DNA from: Pseudomonas thivervalensis
GTDB taxonomy: Bacteria; Pseudomonadota; Gammaproteobacteria; Pseudomonadales; Pseudomonadaceae
NCBI RefSeq assembly: GCF_001269655.1
Contig: NZ_LHVE01000001.1
Location: 558,001 to 622,000, forward strand
DNA length: 64,000 bases
Direction: 5' to 3'
Of the stretch, positions 1-10,986 are shown piece after piece. The notes under the pieces were generated by a model, which worked only from the letters and a program-made list of their open reading frames with translations, ran no database searches and was not told where the DNA came from. The position numbers were made by a program, and so were the translations under genes. Within the stretch, counting starts at the first letter, position 1. Every line of letters starts with the position of its first letter.

Positions 1-597
1 GCTGGCGTTGCCCTTGCCGGTGAAGCCGATGTTCATCGGGAAGGCATCAGCGGCCTGGAGCATGCGCGCCAGGTGCCACGGCCCGGACGTGCAGGTGGTG
101 GCGTTGGTCCCGGTGGCCGGGCCCGTGCCGCCGCCGATCATGGTGGTGACGCCGCTCATCAGCGCCTCTTCGATCTGCTGTGGGCAGATGAAGTGGATGT
201 GGGTGTCGATGCCGCCGGCGGTGAGGATCATGCCTTCACCAGCAATCACTTCGGTGCTGGCGCCGATGGCGATGGTCACGTCGGGCTGGATGTCCGGGTT
301 GCCGGCCTTGCCAATGGCTGCGATGCGTCCGTCCTTGAGGCCGACATCGGCCTTGACGATGCCCCAGTGGTCGATGATCAGTGCGTTGGTGATCAAGGTG
401 TCGACGACCTCGGCGGCCAGCAGCTGGCTCTGGCCCATGCCATCGCGAATCACCTTGCCGCCGCCGAACTTCACTTCTTCGCCGTAGGTGGTGAAGTCCT
501 TTTCCACTTCGATCCACAACTCGGTGTCGGCCAGGCGGACCTTGTCGCCGACGGTGGGGCCGAACATGTCGGCGTAGGCTTGTCTCGAAATCTTCAT
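1..597 (-). CDS. ureC: Urease subunit alpha (N-terminal part, cut by window edge)
   Basis: Catalytic alpha subunit of the nickel urease that splits urea into ammonia and carbamate in the cytoplasm. The gene begins with ATG at 597 ([20 protein letters not shown]) and runs off the left edge, so about 199 N-terminal residues are visible. They show the typical UreC start, the [20 protein letters not shown] segment, and the [12 protein letters not shown] motif whose two histidines bind nickel. The active-site lysine and the C-terminal half lie outside the window. ureB is upstream on the same strand, with a REPIN between them, so the operon is not tightly packed here. Identity is certain from sequence and from the ureA/ureB/ureD context. 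Confidence 0.98.
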   Translation of the reverse strand, partial: MKISRQAYADMFGPTVGDKVRLADTELWIEVEKDFTTYGEEVKFGGGKVIRDGMGQSQLLAAEVVDTLITNALIIDHWGIVKADVGLKDGRIAAIGKAGNPDIQPDVTIAIGASTEVIAGEGMILTAGGIDTHIHFICPQQIEEALMSGVTTMIGGGTGPATGTNATTCTSGPWHLARMLQAADAFPMNIGFTGKGNAS

Positions 598-636
598 GTG
601 CTCGCCTTGAGGTTCTTAAGTCGTATGCAGTCCATT

Positions 637-729
637 GTGGCGAGGGAGCTTGCTCCCGCAGGGTCGCGCAGCGGCCCTGGGTTTTTGGGGCTGCTGCGCA
701 GCCCAGCGGGAGCAAGCTCCCTCGCCACA
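637..729. repeat. REPIN (type A, gtggcgaggg arms)
   Basis: Two inverted REP sequences face each other. The left arm begins tgtggcgagggagcttgctc and the right arm ends gagcaagctccctcgccaca, with inner gc-rich palindromes (gggctgctgcgcagccc). It lies between ureC and ureB. The same sequence class recurs at 15808, 19927, 20260 and 63703. Confidence 0.9.
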
Positions 730-737
730 GAGGCGCT

Positions 738-2115
<1,378 letters not shown>

Positions 2116-2124
2116 GGCGTGGCC

Positions 2125-2427
2125 TCAGGCGATGGGTTGGTGGACGGTGACCAGTTTGGTGCCGTCGGGAAACGTCGCCTCCACCTGGATCTCCGGGATC
2201 ATTTCCGGGATGCCCTCCATCACCTGCTCGCGGCTCAGCAACGTGGTGCCGTAATGCATCAGCTCGGCCACGGTCTGGCCGTCACGGGCGCCTTCCAGCA
2301 GCGCGGCGGAAATGTAGGCCATGGCTTCCGGGTAGTTGAGCTTCAAGCCCCGGGCCAGCCGCCGTTCGGCGACGAGGCCGGCGGTGAAAATCAGCAGCTT
2401 GTCTTTTTCGCGTGGGGTCAGGTCCAT
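2125..2427 (-). CDS. ureA: Urease subunit gamma
   Basis: Smallest urease subunit, exactly 100 residues. It starts [20 protein letters not shown], continues with [20 protein letters not shown], and ends in the typical [18 protein letters not shown] at 2427 is taken because the upstream in-frame extension is unlike any UreA and runs back into the REPIN. The PAT-like gene follows after 9 bp, and ureD lies upstream beyond a REPIN. Confidence 0.98.
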   Translation of the reverse strand: MDLTPREKDKLLIFTAGLVAERRLARGLKLNYPEAMAYISAALLEGARDGQTVAELMHYGTTLLSREQVMEGIPEMIPEIQVEATFPDGTKLVTVHQPIA

Positions 2428-2475
2428 GTGCAATCCATAAGGGCAGATAAAGTTTCTTGCAGGAAACGCGTTCCA

Positions 2476-2567
2476 CTGTGGGAGCGAGCCTGCTCGCGAA
2501 AGCGGTGTGTCAGTCAATATCCATGTTGAATGTGCCGTTGATTTCGCGAGCAGGCTCGCTCCCACAG
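2476..2567. repeat. REPIN (type B, gtgggagcgag arms)
   Basis: Inverted pair of REP sequences: ctgtgggagcgagcctgctc on the left and its complement gagcaggctcgctcccacag on the right, with a 40-base spacer. It lies between ureD and ureA. This second sequence class also occurs at 7782, 14179, 24318 and 55302. Confidence 0.9.
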
Positions 2568-2576
2568 TAGAAGTAT

Positions 2577-3419
2577 TCAGGTACTCCAGATTCTCGGTGG
2601 CATGGCTTCTCTTCCGAGCAATGCAGGCCTGAGCAAGCGCCACAACTCAATCAACCACCCCCGCGCCAGCAACGCTTCGCTCGCCAGGCAGCGGGCCACG
2701 ACCAGGCCGGGCAATTGGGTCAGGTCGCCGCGCACGGCATGGCCCAGGGATCGGCAGCGTTCCAGCAGCTCACTGTCGATCTCGCCGGTCACCAGCAACG
2801 TGGCGAACACCGGATCGCCGCCCAGCCCGATGGGCGAGTCGAGCAGCCCATCACCGCCGACAATGCGCTGGCGCTCATGCCACAGCAACTGGCCGTCGCG
2901 GCGAATGTCCAGCCGTGACTGAAAGTGCCCGAGGTCGAACCGCTCGCCGCTGGCCGGACGGCCGAGGGCAACCATGTCCCAGTAGAACAACCGGGCATCA
3001 CCCTGTAGGTCGATGCGTGTGCTGAGCTCGGCCTGGGCCGCGCTGAACACGATGGTTTCCTGAGGCAGCCATTCCAGGGTCGCGCCGGGGGCCACGCTCA
3101 GGGTCAGTTGTTGATACGCCGGGCCCGCGGCGCGGTACCACTTGGCCGCGCCGGGGCTGGTCAGCTGCGCCCAGGCATCCGGGCCGACGTGGGCGGAGAT
3201 GTCCAGGCTATCACCGCCGGCAATCCCGCCGGGGGGGTGGACGATGATGTGCTGGCACACCTCGGGGCCTTCGGCGTACAAGTGCTTCTGCACCCGCAGC
3301 GGGCCTTTGTGGCGGCGCTGTACCGGGCGTGTGCAATCGCCGAAGCGGGCATAGCCCAAGTCCAGCTCGGCATGCCAGCTGGGGGTGAACAGGGCTTGAG
3401 GCGATACAGGTAGATTCAT
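2577..3419 (-). CDS. ureD: Urease accessory protein UreD
   Basis: Urease maturation chaperone (UreD/UreH, 280 residues) that binds apo-urease and helps UreF and UreG load nickel. Visible family features are [20 protein letters not shown] near the N-terminus, [35 protein letters not shown], and a Trp/Arg-rich C-terminus. It stands between urtE and ureA on the same strand, as in other pseudomonads. The other accessory genes ureE, ureF and ureG would lie to the left of the window beyond ureC. Confidence 0.96.
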   Translation of the reverse strand: MNLPVSPQALFTPSWHAELDLGYARFGDCTRPVQRRHKGPLRVQKHLYAEGPEVCQHIIVHPPGGIAGGDSLDISAHVGPDAWAQLTSPGAAKWYRAAGPAYQQLTLSVAPGATLEWLPQETIVFSAAQAELSTRIDLQGDARLFYWDMVALGRPASGERFDLGHFQSRLDIRRDGQLLWHERQRIVGGDGLLDSPIGLGGDPVFATLLVTGEIDSELLERCRSLGHAVRGDLTQLPGLVVARCLASEALLARGWLIELWRLLRPALLGREAMPPRIWST

Positions 3420-3449
3420 GATTTTCTGATGATCGTCGGGACGCTAAGA

Positions 3450-4148
3450 CTAGATCGTAACCAGCCCGCGCACACCCTCGGCTTCCATGTTTTCTCCGCG
3501 GCCCTGCTGTACGATCTCGCCCCGGGACATCACCAGGTACTGATCGGCCAGCTCGGCGGCGAAGTCGTAGAACTGTTCCACCAGCAAAATCGCCATGTCG
3601 CCCCGGGCCGCCAGTTTCTTGATCACCACGCCGATCTCCTTGATCACCGAAGGCTGGATGCCTTCGGTGGGTTCGTCGAGGATCAGCAGGCGCGGACGGC
3701 TGGCCAGGGCGCGGCCAATGGCGAGTTGCTGTTGCTGGCCGCCGGACAGGTCACCACCCCGGCGTTGTTTCATCTGCAGCAGCACCGGGAACAGTTCGTA
3801 GATGAATGCCGGCACTTCCTTGGCTTCTGAGCCAGGGAAGCGCGACAGACCCATCAGCAGGTTTTCTTCCACCGTCAGCCGGCCGAAAATTTCCCGGCCC
3901 TGGGGCACGTAGGCAATGCCGGCGTGCACCCGTTGGTGCGGCTTGAAGGTGGTGATGGGTTTGCCCTCCCAGTTTACCGCGCCTTCCTTGGCTGGCAGCA
4001 GGCCCATCAGGCATTTGAGCAGGGTGGTCTTGCCCACGCCGTTGCGCCCCAGCAGGCACGTCACTTCGCCGACCTTGGCGTCGAACGACAGGCCGCGCAG
4101 GATGTGGCTACCGCCGTAGTACTGGTGCAGCTTGTCGACTTGCAGCAT
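3450..4148 (-). CDS. urtE: Urea ABC transporter ATP-binding subunit UrtE
   Basis: One of the two ATPases of the urea importer, LivF type, 232 residues. It shows Walker A GRNGVGKTTLLK, Q-loop region YVPQGREIFGRLTVEENL, signature LSGGQQQQLAIGRAL, Walker B LLILDEPTEGIQPS, and the switch histidine replaced by a Gln in LLVEQ, as is usual for LivF/UrtE. ATG at 4148 gives the normal start MLQVDKLHQYYGGSHIL. The gene is separated from urtD by a 136-base inverted-repeat element and ends 30 bases before the ureD start. Confidence 0.97.
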   Translation of the reverse strand: MLQVDKLHQYYGGSHILRGLSFDAKVGEVTCLLGRNGVGKTTLLKCLMGLLPAKEGAVNWEGKPITTFKPHQRVHAGIAYVPQGREIFGRLTVEENLLMGLSRFPGSEAKEVPAFIYELFPVLLQMKQRRGGDLSGGQQQQLAIGRALASRPRLLILDEPTEGIQPSVIKEIGVVIKKLAARGDMAILLVEQFYDFAAELADQYLVMSRGEIVQQGRGENMEAEGVRGLVTI

Positions 4149-4167
4149 GTTCCAGATTCTCCTTAGT

Positions 4168-4303
4168 GATCGTTCCCACGCTCGGCGTGGGAATGCATCC
4201 TGTGACGCTCTGCGTCACCATTGCGCAGGATTTGAACCCTGCGCAAACCAAGGGACGCGGAGCGTCCCTGGCGGCATTCCCACGCAGAGCGTGGGAACGA
4301 TCA
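4168..4303. repeat. Large nested inverted-repeat element between urtD and urtE
   Basis: The outer arms tgatcgttcccacgctcggc and their near-complement gcagagcgtgggaacgatca enclose smaller palindromes (gacgctctgcgtc, gggacgcggagcgtccc). The whole unit can fold into one long branched hairpin. It belongs to a repeat class different from the two REP classes elsewhere in this window. No T-run follows, so it is not a plain terminator. Confidence 0.8.
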
Positions 4304-4317
4304 GGTCCGTGTCAGCC

Positions 4318-5174
<857 letters not shown>

Positions 5175-5178
<4 letters not shown>

Positions 5179-6254
5179 TGTTCGCCCCTTTTCTTCAGCA
5201 GCCCGATCACACCTTTGGGCAGGTACAGGGTCACGACGATGAACAGGGCGCCGAGGAAGAACAGCCAATACTCAGGAAACGCCACGGTGAACCAGCTCTT
5301 CATGCCATTGACCACACCGGCGCCCAGCAACGGCCCGATCAACGTGCCGCGCCCGCCAAGGGCGACCCACACAGCGGCTTCGATGGAGTTGGTCGGCGAC
5401 ATTTCGCTGGGGTTGATGATGCCCACCTGCGGCACGTACAACGCCCCGGCCAGGCCACACAACACCGCGCTCAACACCCAGACGAACAGCTTGAAACCAC
5501 GGGGATCGTAGCCGCAGAACATCAGGCGGTTTTCCGCGTCGCGCAGGGCGGTCAACACCCGCCCGAATTTGCTGTGGGCCAGGCGCCAGCCGATGAACAG
5601 GCTCGCCACCAGCAGCACCACCGTGGCGAAAAACAACACCGCCCGGGTGCCCGGCTCGGTGATGCCAAAGCCCAGGATCGAACGGAAATTGGTGAAGCCG
5701 TTGTTGCCGCCAAACCCGGTTTCGTTTCGGAAAAACAGGAGCATCCCGGCGAAGGTCAGGGCCTGGGTCATGATCGAGAAATACACGCCCTTGATCCGCG
5801 AGCGGAAGGCGAAGAAGCCGAACACCAGGGCCAGCAAACCCGGCGCCAACACCACCAGGCACATCGCCCAGAGGAAACTGTGGGTGCCGGCCCAGTACCA
5901 GGGCAACTCGGTCCACGACAAGAACGTCATGAACGCCGGCAAGCCATCGCCAGCGGCCTGGCGCATCAGGTACATGCCCATGGCGTAGCCACCCAGGGCG
6001 AAGAACAGGCCGTGGCCCAGGGAGAGCAAACCGGCGTAGCCCCAGACCAGGTCCAGCGCCAGGGCGACGATGGCGTAGCAGAGAATCTTGCCCACCAGGG
6101 TCAGGGTGTAGGCCGAGACGTGCAGCGGATGGTCCGCCGCCAGCAGCGACAGCAGCGGCAGGCTCAAGAGCACGGCCAGGATCAGCGCGCCGACGGCGAG
6201 GGTCACTTTGGGACCGGCCTTTTGCGTGGCCGTGAGCATCAGGGGCTGATTCAT
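5175..6254 (-). CDS. urtC: Urea ABC transporter permease UrtC
   Basis: Inner-membrane permease of the LivM family, 359 residues with about ten hydrophobic helices. The central LDLVWGYAGLLSLGHGLFFALG and the late SPTNSIEAAVWVALGGRGTLIGPLLGA loop contacting the ATPase are typical. ATG at 6254 overlaps the last base of urtB, and the 3' end overlaps urtD by 4 bp, so urtB-urtC-urtD are translationally coupled. Confidence 0.97.
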
Positions 6255-7756
6255 CAGTCGATTACCCGTCCTTTGAGCGCGAAGAGGCCTTGCGGACGCT
6301 TCTGGATGAACAGAATGATCAGCGCGAGGATCAGGATCTTGCCGAGCACGGCGCCGATCTGCGGTTCGAGGATCTTGTTGGCGATGCCCAGGCCGAACGC
6401 GGCGAACACACTGCCGGCCAACTGGCCGACGCCGCCGAGCACCACCACCAGGAACGAATCGATGATGTAGCTCTGGCCCAGGTCCGGGCCGACGTTGCCG
6501 ATCTGGCTCAGGGCCACGCCGCCGAGCCCGGCGATGCCCGAGCCGAGGCCGAAGGCGAGCATGTCTACCCGCCCGGTGGGCACGCCGCAGCAAGCGGCCA
6601 TGTTGCGATTCTGGGTCACCGCGCGGACGTTCAGGCCCAGGCGCGTCTTGTTCAGCAGCAGCCAGGTCAGCACCACCACGAACAGCGCGAAGGCGATGAT
6701 CACGATGCGGTTGTACGGCAGCACCAGGTTCGGCAACACCTGGATTCCGCCCGACAGCCACGCCGGGTTGGCGACTTCGACGTTCTGCGCACCGAATACC
6801 AGGCGCACCAGTTGGATCAGCATCAGGCTGATGCCCCAGGTGGCGAGCAGGGTTTCCAGTGGCCGTCCGTAGAGGTGGCGGATCACCGTGCGTTCCAGGG
6901 CCATGCCGATGGCAGCGGTGATGAAAAATGCCACCGGCAGGGCGATCAGCGGATAGAACTCGATGGCGTTCGGGGCGAAGCGCTGGAACAGCATCTGCAC
7001 CACATAAGTGGAATAGGCACCCAACATGAGCATCTCGCCGTGGGCCATGTTGATCACCCCCAGCAGGCCGAAGGTGATCGCCAGGCCGAGGGCGGCCAGC
7101 AGCAGAATCGAACCCAGGGACATGCCGCTGAAGGCCTGGCCCAGCAACTCGCCCACCAGGAGCTTGCGCTTGACCTGGCCGAGGCTGGTTTCGGCGGCGG
7201 TGCGCACGGCGGCATCGGTTTCGACGCCGGGTTCGAGCAGACCTTCCAGGCGGGTACGGGCCAACGGGTCGCCGGTTTCCCCCAGCAGGCGCACGGCGGC
7301 CAGGCGTACGTTCGGGTTGGTGTCCACCAGTTGCAGGTTCGCCAGGGCCAGGCTCAGGGCGGCGTGTACGTCTTCGTCCTGCTCGCCGGCCAATTGCCGA
7401 TCGAGAAAGGCCAGTTGCGCCGGGCGAGCACTTTTTTGCAATTGCTGCGCGGCGGCCAGGCGTACGCGGGCATCGACGGCGAGCAGTTGATGACTGGCGA
7501 GCGCGGTTTCGATCAGCCCGCGCAAGCGGTTGTTCAGGCGCAGGGTCTTGGGTTGGCCGTCGACGGTCAACTGGCCTTGTTGCAGGGCGTTGATCAGCTC
7601 GACGCGCTCAGGCTCAGGCTGCGCGGCCCAGGTTTCCAGCAGTTTGGCCTGCTGGGTCGGGTTGGCGGCGACGAAGTCTTCGGCGTCGCCGGCGTGGGCG
7701 GCCAGTGGCAACAGCAGCACCAGGGCGAGGATGAGGCGGTAAAGGGCGGTGGGCAT
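6254..7756 (-). CDS. urtB: Urea ABC transporter permease UrtB with N-terminal periplasmic extension
   Basis: LivH-type permease. The C-terminal ~300 residues hold the transmembrane core (GLAITFGLLGVINMAHGEML, RAVTQNRNMAACCGVPT, SYIIDSFLVVVLGGVGQLAG). The N-terminal ~200 residues begin with a signal peptide (MPTALYRLILALVLLLPLAAHA) and then form Ala/Leu-rich helical HEAT-like repeats, an extension known in proteobacterial UrtB. ATG at 7756 is preferred over an in-frame TTG six codons upstream because AAGG lies 8-11 bases before it. Confidence 0.96.
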   Translation of the reverse strand: MPTALYRLILALVLLLPLAAHAGDAEDFVAANPTQQAKLLETWAAQPEPERVELINALQQGQLTVDGQPKTLRLNNRLRGLIETALASHQLLAVDARVRLAAAQQLQKSARPAQLAFLDRQLAGEQDEDVHAALSLALANLQLVDTNPNVRLAAVRLLGETGDPLARTRLEGLLEPGVETDAAVRTAAETSLGQVKRKLLVGELLGQAFSGMSLGSILLLAALGLAITFGLLGVINMAHGEMLMLGAYSTYVVQMLFQRFAPNAIEFYPLIALPVAFFITAAIGMALERTVIRHLYGRPLETLLATWGISLMLIQLVRLVFGAQNVEVANPAWLSGGIQVLPNLVLPYNRIVIIAFALFVVVLTWLLLNKTRLGLNVRAVTQNRNMAACCGVPTGRVDMLAFGLGSGIAGLGGVALSQIGNVGPDLGQSYIIDSFLVVVLGGVGQLAGSVFAAFGLGIANKILEPQIGAVLGKILILALIILFIQKRPQGLFALKGRVID

Positions 7757-7781
7757 ATTGTTGGCCTTGCGCAAACTTTTT

Positions 7782-7811
7782 TTGTGGGAGCGAGCCTGCT
7801 CGCTCCCACAA
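7782..7811. repeat. Single REP palindrome (type B) between urtA and urtB
   Basis: A perfect 30-base palindrome with arms ttgtgggagcgag and ctcgctcccacaa around cctg. It can form a stable hairpin in the urtA-urtB mRNA and might lower expression of the membrane genes relative to the binding protein. That role is inferred from position only. Confidence 0.85.
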
Positions 7812-7855
7812 GGGATGGGTGTTGACCCCTAGATTCAGGGCCGACACCCATGGGC

Positions 7856-9121
7856 TCAGTTGCTCTTCACCGCATAGTCAGGCTTCTTGTCGTTGCCGGC
7901 GATGAACGGGCTCCACGGTTGCGCGCGGATCGGCCCTTCGGTCTGCCAGACCACGTTGAACTGACCGTCGGCCTGGATCTCGCCGATCATCACTGGCTTG
8001 TGCAGGTGATGGTTGGTCTTGTCCATGGTCAGGGTATAGCCCGACGGTGCGGCGAAGGTCTGGCCGGCGAGGGCTTCGCGGACTTTGTCGACGTCGGTGG
8101 ACTTGGCTTTTTCCACCGCTTGCGCCCACATGTGGATGCCGACGTAAGTGGCTTCCATCGGGTCGTTGGTCACCGCTTTGTCGGCGCCTGGCAGGTTCTT
8201 GGCCTTGGCGTAGGCTTTCCAGGAGTCGACGAATTTCTTGTTCGCCGGGTTATCCACGGACTCGAAGTAGTTCCACGCCGCCAAGTTGCCCACCAGTGGC
8301 TTGGTGTCGATGCCGCGTAGTTCCTCTTCGCCCACCGAGAACGCCACGACCGGTACATCGGTGGCCTTCAGGCCCTGATTCGCCAGTTCTTTGTAGAACG
8401 GCACGTTGGAGTCGCCGTTGACCGTGGAGATGACAGCGGTCTTGCCGCCGGCCGAGAATTTCTTGATGTTGGCCACGATGGTCTGGTAATCGCTGTGGCC
8501 GAACGGGGTGTAGACCTCTTCGATGTCCTTGTCCGCCACGCCTTTGGAGTGCAGGAACGAACGCAGGATCTTGTTGGTGGTGCGCGGGTAGACGTAGTCG
8601 GTGCCCAGCAGGAAGTAGCGCTTGGCGCTGCCACCTTCTTCGCTCATCAGGTATTCCACTGCCGGAATCGCCTGCTGGTTCGGCGCTGCGCCGGTGTAGA
8701 ACACGTTTGGCGACATCTCTTCGCCTTCGTATTGCACCGGGTAGAACAGCAGCCCATTGAGTTCTTCGAACACCGGCAACACCGATTTACGCGACACCGA
8801 GGTCCAGCAGCCGAACACCACGGCAACCTTGTCCTGGGTCAGCAACTGGCGGCCCTTTTCGGCGAACAGCGGCCAGTTCGACGCCGGGTCCACGACCACC
8901 GCTTCAAGCTTCTTGCCGTTGACTCCACCCTTGGCGTTGATCTCGTCGATGGTCATCAGCGCCATGTCCTTGAGGGACGTCTCGGAGATCGCCATGGTGC
9001 CGGACAGCGAATGCAGGATGCCGACCTTGATGGTCTCGGCGGCCTGGACGGTCCAGGCCATGCCCATCGCGGCAATGCTTGCCGAGAGTGTAAAAGCCTT
9101 GATCAAGCTACGACGCTTCAT
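7856..9121 (-). CDS. urtA: Urea ABC transporter substrate-binding protein UrtA
   Basis: Periplasmic urea-binding protein, 421 residues. A twin-arginine-like/Sec signal MKRRSLIKAFTLSASIAAMG ends at VQAAE. Then come KVGILHSLSGTMAISETSLK, the urea-pocket region VFGCWTSVSRKSVLPVFEE, LFYPVQYEGEEMSPNVFYTG, and the C-terminal MDKTNHHLHKPVMIGE that is diagnostic for UrtA over amino-acid binders. The ATG has GGAGA upstream at good spacing. It is the first gene of urtABCDE, and a sigma-54 promoter lies just upstream. Confidence 0.97.
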   Translation of the reverse strand: MKRRSLIKAFTLSASIAAMGMAWTVQAAETIKVGILHSLSGTMAISETSLKDMALMTIDEINAKGGVNGKKLEAVVVDPASNWPLFAEKGRQLLTQDKVAVVFGCWTSVSRKSVLPVFEELNGLLFYPVQYEGEEMSPNVFYTGAAPNQQAIPAVEYLMSEEGGSAKRYFLLGTDYVYPRTTNKILRSFLHSKGVADKDIEEVYTPFGHSDYQTIVANIKKFSAGGKTAVISTVNGDSNVPFYKELANQGLKATDVPVVAFSVGEEELRGIDTKPLVGNLAAWNYFESVDNPANKKFVDSWKAYAKAKNLPGADKAVTNDPMEATYVGIHMWAQAVEKAKSTDVDKVREALAGQTFAAPSGYTLTMDKTNHHLHKPVMIGEIQADGQFNVVWQTEGPIRAQPWSPFIAGNDKKPDYAVKSN

Positions 9122-9184
9122 TGTGCGATCTCCGTGGACTTATGAGTTTTTTTGGATGGCAGATGCAAACGCTGAAGGCGCTTT

Positions 9185-9200
9185 TGCAAGGGGTGTGCCC
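9185..9200 (-). promoter_or_regulatory. Sigma-54 (-24/-12) promoter of urtABCDE
   Basis: Read on the minus strand the sequence is GGGCACACCCCTTGCA. This keeps the GG-N10-GC spacing with GGCAC at -24 and TTGC at -12, which is close to consensus. It lies 64 bases before the urtA start codon and points toward it. Urea uptake is commonly under nitrogen control, so the position fits. Confidence 0.75.
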
Positions 9201-9254
9201 GGTTGGGCAGAGGCTTTGAAATGCGGGGTTATCGGGGGGGGAGGAAAATGACGA

Positions 9255-9290
9255 TGCACCATCAACGACCACTTCGCGGGTGCTGGTGCA
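9255..9290. promoter_or_regulatory. Candidate NtrC enhancer dyad upstream of urtA
   Basis: Perfect inverted 7-mers TGCACCA (9255-9261) and TGGTGCA (9284-9290) match the half-sites of the NtrC consensus, but they are 22 bases apart instead of the usual 3. They sit about 55-105 bases upstream of the sigma-54 element, a normal enhancer distance. They could be two half-sites of two weak operators. Confidence 0.5.
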
Positions 9291-9394
9291 ATATGGCGCT
9301 CCGCATTGGGGCGCGGATGTGGATTAATTCAAGGTGAGATTTTCGACCGCCCGACTATGCTGATTCTTTTGCCATTTGAAGTGGGGCAATCCGT

Positions 9395-10930
9395 TTGAAT
9401 GACACCAGCGTTGCAAGTTATTTTCTGCTCGACGATACGGCGGTTTTTGACGTGCTGCCTGAAGTTAAACTGGCCGGGCATCCGCAATGGATGCATGTGA
9501 CGCATTTAAGAGAAGGACGGTATTCGCTGGTGCTCACCGCTGGAGAACACCTTCGAAGCAGCCAGCTGAATGTGTTTTCCGATTCAAGACTCTACATTCG
9601 CTTTTCGGCGGCTCTGCCCAGTATCAGTTTGGATGGGCTCACGTGCTCAGCTGTTTTTTTTGATGAGGCAAGTCAAACCGAGTTTCAACTTGGGGTGTTT
9701 CATGTCTGCGGAGGGCAGTCGCCGTCGGAATGGAGGACGGTCGATTTGGATCTGGCTTGGCTGGCAGGGAAAGGTGGCCGTCTCTCGGTAACGTGTGGAC
9801 CGGGGGCGGAGAATGATCCTACAGCTGACTGGCTGGCAATATCGGATTTGTGCGTCGCCAGAGAGGGAGAGATGAAGTCTCTTCTGGCGAAAACACACCA
9901 TCCAATGCGCATGAAAAACGAGATCGCACACTTCAGTAGCGTCTATCGGAATGAGTTCTATGCAAACGTTCAGGAGCGACAGAGTGAAGCTGCGATGGGC
10001 GTTGCTCGCAGCGTTCGCCAATTAAATGGACTGGCTCATTCGAAAGAGTGTGGTGCGCAGGCTGACATGGTCATTTTGGAGCCGTTTGGAGGAGAGGCCG
10101 CCTACGCTTATGCGACGCGTGTCCTGAGGGCGAACGTCCCGGAAACGCCGCCTGATTTTCAGGCGAGGCTACGCCAGAAAGTCACGGACCACGGGGCAAT
10201 AAAGGTCTTGTCAATCTGCAGTGGCGCCGCGCGGATAGAGGCTGGCTTGTCAGCGGCTGTTCCCGAAGGCGTGGAATGGTCATTGCTGGATATCAATGAA
10301 GACCTGCTCCAAATCGCGGCAAAGCAGTTTCCGCCAGGGATCGGTCTCGATTTGATCGTGGCGGATGCGAATAACCTGGTGCCGACCGGTGAACAGTGGG
10401 ATGTCATTATTTGTGTTTCGGCGTTGCATCATTTGGTAGCGCTGGAAAAGGTCATGCTCTTTATCTCCCGTAGTTTGAAAAGCGAGGGAGAGTTCTGGAG
10501 TGTGGGGGAGGCCGTGGGACGTAATGGCAACCGCTTGTGGCCCGACGCAATAATTGCCGCTGACGCAGCATTCTCTTCCTTGCCGGCGCGCTACCGATTA
10601 AATGCCGATACCCAGGTTGTCGATGCTGTCATTCCAGACAAGGACCATTCGATTGGGTGTTTCGAGGGGATTCGAAGCGAGGAGATTACCGCGCTTCTTG
10701 AACGTTGGCTGAAGCCGGTAGACGTTTACCGCACCAACTGCTTCCTCTGGCGAATGGTGAATCTTGCCTACAGTGGAAACTTCAATCTTGAAGAGGCTGA
10801 AGATCGGGCGTTGGTCATCGATATGGTTCGAGCGGAGCTTGAGCATTTTCGAAATGGAGGTCTTGGAACCGAGCTGTTTGGCGTCTATAAAAAGAAACAT
10901 CTCTTCAACGATGGCGCATCAGACCAATGA
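9395..10930 (+). CDS. Two-domain class I SAM-dependent methyltransferase (substrate unknown)
   Basis: A 511-residue protein. Residues ~1-165 look like a beta-sandwich (alternating strands, no enzyme motif). Residues ~265-390 form a Rossmann methyltransferase: motif I VLSICSGAARIEAGL (271-285), acidic strand WSLLDINEDLL, LIVADANNL, and post-I DVIICVSALHHL. The C-terminal part is helical. Translation probably begins at TTG 9395: there is an in-frame stop 5 codons upstream, and GGGG precedes it at about 9 bases. The first internal ATG would remove 32 residues. The gene stands alone, points away from urtA, and is AT-richer than its neighbours, suggesting transfer. Similar proteins act in surface-polysaccharide modification, but nothing here proves that. 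Confidence 0.75.
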   Translation: MNDTSVASYFLLDDTAVFDVLPEVKLAGHPQWMHVTHLREGRYSLVLTAGEHLRSSQLNVFSDSRLYIRFSAALPSISLDGLTCSAVFFDEASQTEFQLGVFHVCGGQSPSEWRTVDLDLAWLAGKGGRLSVTCGPGAENDPTADWLAISDLCVAREGEMKSLLAKTHHPMRMKNEIAHFSSVYRNEFYANVQERQSEAAMGVARSVRQLNGLAHSKECGAQADMVILEPFGGEAAYAYATRVLRANVPETPPDFQARLRQKVTDHGAIKVLSICSGAARIEAGLSAAVPEGVEWSLLDINEDLLQIAAKQFPPGIGLDLIVADANNLVPTGEQWDVIICVSALHHLVALEKVMLFISRSLKSEGEFWSVGEAVGRNGNRLWPDAIIAADAAFSSLPARYRLNADTQVVDAVIPDKDHSIGCFEGIRSEEITALLERWLKPVDVYRTNCFLWRMVNLAYSGNFNLEEAEDRALVIDMVRAELEHFRNGGLGTELFGVYKKKHLFNDGASDQ

Positions 10931-10986
10931 AGCGCAAACACCTACGGTTGTTGGGTGGGCAAGTGCTTGCGCGACATGGGTAAGGG

